Shown here: in pieces, positions 45,201 through 51,200 of the stretch
How positions within the stretch are numbered: position 1 is the stretch's first letter
How the letters are laid out: the number at the start of each line of letters is the position of its first letter
From: Ricordea florida
Lineage: Eukaryota; Cnidaria; Anthozoa; Corallimorpharia; Ricordeidae
Assembly: GCA_949710005.1 (NCBI GenBank)
Contig: OX453275.1
Coordinates: forward strand, 32,612,718-32,676,717
Length of the DNA: 64,000 nt
Direction of reading: 5' to 3'
Translations under genes and position numbers: made by a program
The notes under the pieces: model-generated
Database searches by the model: none
Seen by the model: only the letters and a program-made list of their open reading frames with translations
What the model was told of the DNA's origin: nothing

Positions 45201-48200
45201 TGTAGTATAGTGGATAACAAGTACTCGTATATGAATAAAACTAAAAATGGAGAAATTGGGAAACTATCACCATCACAACTACTTGCAAACATACCCTCAA
45301 AGGATTATCCAACAATTCCAGTTCGAAAATATGATACTCTAATAAACCACTTTGATTTAAGCATATTAGACAATCAATGGGAAAAACTTGCTCTGAAGGG
45401 TTCCCCTATAACTTTTAGTTTAAGATTTAGATAAATTTTTGTTATGTAACTCAAGTAAGGGTTATATAACATAAATTAAAATTTGTATTACTACTTTCAT
45501 CCCTTCAAACATTTTTTATATTAAAACTAACCTCAAATGAATTAATAAATATTTCTTTTTCAATTTTATGTATTTTTACTCCATTTGTAGTAAATTCTCT
45601 CATTACCGATGAAGCCTCCCCCAATAAGTAACAAATTTTAAAACCAAAAAATTATTTGGATCTATATTTGTCGTAATTCATTTTTTGATTTTACATTCTC
45701 TACAATGCGCCTTCTGTTTTTTATGTTCACATATTTGCGAGCCTCCACAATCTCTACAATGAGTTTTCTGTTTTCTATGTTCACATATTTGCGAGCCTCC
45801 ACAATCTCTACAATGAGTTTTCTGTTTATTGTGTATACAAAAATTTGATCCTTTACAATCTTTGCAACAATACTTTATTTTTTCGTGAATACATAATTGC
45901 GACCCGCAACACTCCTTACAAAAATATTTGCTCTTTTTATGGATACAATAATATTTATTATTAATAGCTTCTTTCTTAACTTCATTAATAATTTCCTCCT
46001 CTGTAAATTTTTTAATACCTTTAATTAAATTTTCTTTATTCATTTTTGTTCTTCCTTTTATTTTCAACTCTTTTGCAATATTTTTTAATTGGTGAAAATT
46101 TAAATCTTTTAGTTGTTCCATATTCTTTTGATTAGTCATATTTTTTATGGGGGGCGGCTCCGCTGTAGTTTGTGGTCTTGGTATACGCGGTCTTGGATTT
46201 GGCCTCTCTGGAGTTTGTGGCCTTTGTCGGTAATTTTCCAAATCTTCATTTGTATTAATTCCCCTCTCTCGCAATGCTTGAATTTTTTCCGCTTTACGTA
46301 AACTAGACCAACCAGGTATTCTCAATTCTTTTACAATTTTTTTTAATTCAGAATCTTTTAATTGTTCCATACTTCATAAAATTATTTTAAATCTTTAGAC
46401 CATAATTCATTTTTTTGAAATAAATCTTAAAATCGGCTTACAAAAATAAATCTTAAAATCGGCTTACAAAAATAAATCTTAAAATCGGCTTACAAAAATA
46501 AATCTTAAAATCGGCTTACAAAAATAAATCTTAAAATCGGCTTACAAAAATAAATCTTAAAATCGGCTTACAAAAATAAATCTTAAAATCGGCTTACAAA
46601 AATAAATCTTAAAATCGGCTTACAAAAATAAATCTTAAAATCGGCTTACAAAAATAAATCTTAAAATCGGCTTACAAAAATAAATCTTAAAATCGGCCTA
46701 TTTTTACGGTAACATACTACTTCCTGTATCGGCGATAGGAAGCCACGAACATAACTAAGCGAGTTCCCTCAGTGGCTGACCGTGACAAATGAAGAAACAC
46801 AAGCGGTAGATGATACCTTGGCCGAGCTAAATTGGAGTGTTCTAGAGACCTTCGCTCGGTTTGTTGATGGCAAGCATGCACTTATTTCCTACTGATTTCC
46901 ATCTGTAGGTCGAAGCAAGCGTTAGCCCTTGGCCTAGATTGAAAGGCGTCTTGTATTTCCTTTTTAACTCCTTCTAATTTCTCAGTTGCTCGCTGAGACT
47001 TTAACAACCGCTTGTAGCACGATGTCTTGCAAACAATTTAGTGTTCGTGTCCTTGTAATGACATTAATTGATCATCGCAGTTACGTACACAACTTAAGCA
47101 GCTTTCATATATTCATTGGCATCGTTCGTGTCCTTGTTGGCTTAGCAGTTGACGTCTATGTTAGGCGTAGATTTTATAATTTCGGAAATGGAAAAAAACA
47201 CACGATATTCTTGGTTTCTAATTTATTGGTTGGTTGCACGACCCAAAAACCTCTCTCACTCTCTAGTGAAATTTTTTTCTCTAAATATAATGTCGCACAT
47301 ACATTGTTTCACTTATGTATCAGGAAACCTGTCAAACCTCCTATACCAGAGTGTTTCATTTGTGTCGCGAGATTCTCTTCTCAGCTTGCGTGTCTCACTA
47401 ATAGAGCTCTTGACATTCAAAAATACGACTATAATCAAATGTTACGGACAACAGTTTCCGACATTAATTTCAGCGAAATTGTGAGGTGTTTTTCCAAAAA
47501 TGTATACTCTTTCTTTACCGGGGCACTGGGATGAATATGGGAAACAATTCGAGCTCTCATCGACAGTTTTCTTTGGTGTCTCCACCGACATGAACAGTAA
47601 CAATTGCTAGATTATCTGCCACATCCACATTTTCGCGCGAATCACTACGTCATTCAGATTTTCTGGTATGTGATTGGTCTGTTCAATGGACCGCAAACAA
47701 ACCTCAAGGACAATGATGTCAGCAGCCGTTCTTTTGGGTGAACGTTTCGTGACATCCAAAAAACGGCTGCGAGGGAGACTAGTGAAAGATGTACTTTTAT
47801 CACTGTCACAGCCAAACTCAGAAAAAGGAAATCTGTGTTCTCCTAATAGAGGTGAAACCTTCAAACCACAACAACTAGTTCATACTCTCTGCCAATGAGC
47901 TATATATGAGACTTGTGGGAGTCACGCCATTTTTAAATCAGGTTCATGAGACAAACATCCTGCATGCTGCTAGGATTTAAAGATCAAAGTAAAATGATTG
48001 TTGGATAACAAATATGGTACCATTTGAGTGTAAAAAAAAAATATACAGCATCTTCAATATATGGCATCCAAATCAGGCTTTGACGAAATGAACCCTGCAC
48101 ACACAGTTTTGTAATACTGTACTCATCATCAAGAATACTTTTTTAACATTTTATGGCTGATGTCTCACCTTGACAGACACCTCCCATTGCCTCATGTCCC

Positions 48201-51200
48201 GAATTACAAATGCAAGTTTGCACATACTTTTTGGAAGGACTTTTCAAGCATAATGCCTTCCCTGCTCCATGACACATAGAATGGCAAAATGGTGCATCTG
48301 GGAAAAAAAATTACATCAAAAATACATATTTATTCTTCTTAAAATCTCATCCAATAGCTGCTGTGCTTTAACATAAGAGCATGCACAAGTGCATAATGAA
48401 TCTGTAATTACACATTTTCTCATTCTCTCACTAACTAAACTGCCAGAACGGCTGATACTTTAGAACACTAAACGAAAACTAGTTCTAAAATTTGAATTTT
48501 TATACATTCATTTCATTGAATGGGAACTATATATTACTTTTGTTATACAGTTCTTGCAAAGCCATTAAAAGTGTCACATGTTGCTTACATGAAGTACTTC
48601 AAGGATCTTATATATGCTGAAGTTTAATATAAGCATGTGTCATTTTGTAATAAGACATGTAAGCTTCAAGTTGAGTGTTGCCATTGTCTGCACTCTTACA
48701 GAGTGTTACCCTTCTAGACGTTATAAAAGGAAGCATCAGCAAATATTGGTAAGCAAAGTTGGGCAGTCACAAAGCCAACAGCTGTGCAGTAAAATAACTA
48801 CATTGGAAATCATTGTGGTTCCATGTTTGGTGGAAAGCAAGAAACTAGCAGGCCTTAATAATTTACCCCAGCACCAAAAAAGAAATGTTTTTAAAATGAA
48901 ATAACAAATGTACCACACAGATCTAGATTATGTCAACTACTTTCCACCAAGCTGTCAACTAAGGACACTAACCCCACATAGAAAACCCATAGAGTTCAGT
49001 CCTGAGGCAAATGTAGTTCTCCCATGCCTGTGGATGAATGCGCACTTCCACAGCCATGAAAAATGATGGGAAGTAATGTGTGACTATTGACTCCTCATCC
49101 ACATTTCCCTTTAAAAGCTGTTGAGAAATTAAACAGTTTACCATATGTTCATAATAAGCTCCATGAAGCATTAAAGGACTTTTGATCATTGTCAAATGTC
49201 AGGGGTGGGGCTGTTTGAATTTCCTCCTACCAGGGATGCTGTCTTGGATTGGAAGCTGAGAAAGAACTGGTTAACGGCATTTAAAAGACAATTATTCAAA
49301 TGAAATTTTGGTATGTTACTTCTTTCAATGGACTATATTTGACCTCTAATCTTATTTAAGGGTGGGGGTGTGGGAAATTAATTCTCTTTTGACCCATTAT
49401 GAGATCCCTGAGAAAGCGTATTTGGTCTGAAAAAGATGCTTCAAGTTGCCAAGCCCCCCTCCCCCTTCCAACGTAACACTGATATAGGTGCTATATTTTT
49501 GTGATAGGTAAAAAGCTATTCCTTACTTTTTTACCAAAGACATCATGGTAGTACAGCCAATGACGCAGATTCACAGTGTAAGAAACATAATACGTTCTGA
49601 CCCAACTGTTACCATCCTTCATTCCTTGTGTGGCCACGCCTGTAATTATGAACGGATCTTTCAGAGTAACTTGCAAATACTGCTTAGTGTCTTGCTTTTC
49701 AGGGCTAGCGCACCAAGCTCCCCCACCAGTGTTTAGCTTCAAGCGGCCATGACTTGGTTGATACAGAGACTGTCGAACTGATGTTGCCTTGATCTGGTCA
49801 TCTTTAATCTTGTTTGATGACATACCTAGAGGATTTCCAAGCCCTGAACAGAAGCAACAAGGTAGAACATAAAGAGTTACAAAGCATTTATTATGGACAG
49901 ACTTAAAGCAATTTTGAAAACACCTTAAAAGGTCAAAGTAGCTTCAGTGGTTCATTCAATTGATTCCTAACATTCTTACATATTGGGTTACCTGTGATTC
50001 CTTGTAAGGAAATATGGAACCCTTTTTGGGGTTTATAACTCTTGAATAGTTTAGGATCTAAGGTGGATCGACTTGCTTCATAACATTACCAACTAACAAA
50101 AAGTCATATATATATATATATAGGAAAATCCCCTGACGAGTGGAAAACAACGAAACAGCTAGGCTTCCAGGGATAAACATCCCTGGAATATATATATATA
50201 ATATATATATGTGGCACTCGTAATATATATATATATATATATGGCACTCGTATCATGAACAATTTTATGCCTATCTTACTTATTCATTGTGTGAATGAAA
50301 GCAAAAAATACACTAACTTCATACTGATGCAAATGAATATATGAAACACCATATATTTGAACTGCGGATTAATATGTAATAACATTAAATGATCATCGCA
50401 GTTATGTACACAACTTAAGCAGCTGTGAATTTTAAAGCCTGAAAAAAAAAAACTCAGGCCTGAACGGGATTCGAACCCATGACCTCTGCGATACCGGAGC
50501 AACTTCATACTGTTATACTGCAAGGAACTACACACTAATATAACCTAATGTATAATGCCAGAGTTTTAAGAGGCTATTAAATACTTGAAGCTAACTCATC
50601 ACAAACTCAGAGTTAAACAAAGTATAAAGTCTACATATGATCATATTATGGATCCATCCACAGTCCAAATTCTTAAAGTTACATCATTGGGAAGTGTGAG
50701 GCATTAAATAAGATGAATCTCTACTCTAATATTATGAGTGAAAGGCTTAACACTGAATTTACTTAAACCTGTTTTGTGCCAAGATACTTTAATACAAGTT
50801 TATTAAGTGAGTATAAGTTTGGACAGCTACCAAACACATTCATCTGTAGCTGAATGCCTTACATAAGGAAAGCCTGGAGAATTTGTGGAAGACAAATTTT
50901 ATAGCACTATCACAGGCAAACCTTGGAAAACGAAAATCTGAGTTCTCAAAATAGGAGTCAAACCTACAACTTTCCAATTACTGCTTTACAGCCTCTACAA
51001 CTGAACTATAGGGACCTTGTGGGAGCAAGGCCATTACACTAGGTTCACAGCACAAATGGCCTTTATACTGTTTGTTTTGTTTTCGTTTCGTTTTTTTTTG
51101 TTTGTTTGTTTTTTGTTTTTTTTTTTTTTGAAGATACAGGACTTACCTGTATCACAGCCATAGAGTTCCACTCTCATTGCAATATTCTTGTTCCAGCTGT

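Larger units (their letters stand above)
31122..46721 (+). mobile_element. Polinton/adintovirus-like element, copy B (complete)
   Basis: A 15,600-bp unit bounded by inverted AGTAGTATGTTACCGT tips, 599-bp TIRs (31122-31720 and 46123-46721) and a short target duplication. Genes in order: SAP-PolB (+), integrase (-), capsid-like (+), packaging ATPase (+), then eight + strand genes ending with the penton-like protein, then the SAP/zinc-repeat gene (-). PolB, rve integrase, ATPase and capsid genes together define Polinton/Maverick elements and the related adintoviruses. All frames are open and the TIRs look identical, so the copy is young or still selected. No adenovirus-type maturation protease was recognised. 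Confidence 0.93.
30607..47781. mobile_element. Mutator-like (9-bp TSD) element with RecQ fragment, split by copy B
   Basis: Both ends read TAGTCTCCCTCGCAGCCGTT inwards, with similarity continuing for about 75 bp to GCTGCTGACATC. Each tip also forms a small hairpin (GCAGCCGT ... ACGGSCTGC). A perfect 9-bp direct repeat, GTGAAAGAT, flanks the element, the length typical of Mutator-like transposons. Without the 15.6-kb Polinton insert, the element would be about 1.57 kb. It has no recognisable transposase; the one coding remnant is RecQ-like (30834-31121). A short MITE with the same ends is at 55677. Confidence 0.75.

Noticed and set aside
1..46721. Copies A and B as two halves of one rearranged element
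   Set aside because: Copy B has both TIRs and a target duplication, and copy A repeats genes that B already has.
46986..47534. 182-aa ORF to the right of copy B
   Set aside because: Its composition is not protein-like, it overlaps a SINE-derived stretch and another-frame ORF of similar length, and no motif is visible.
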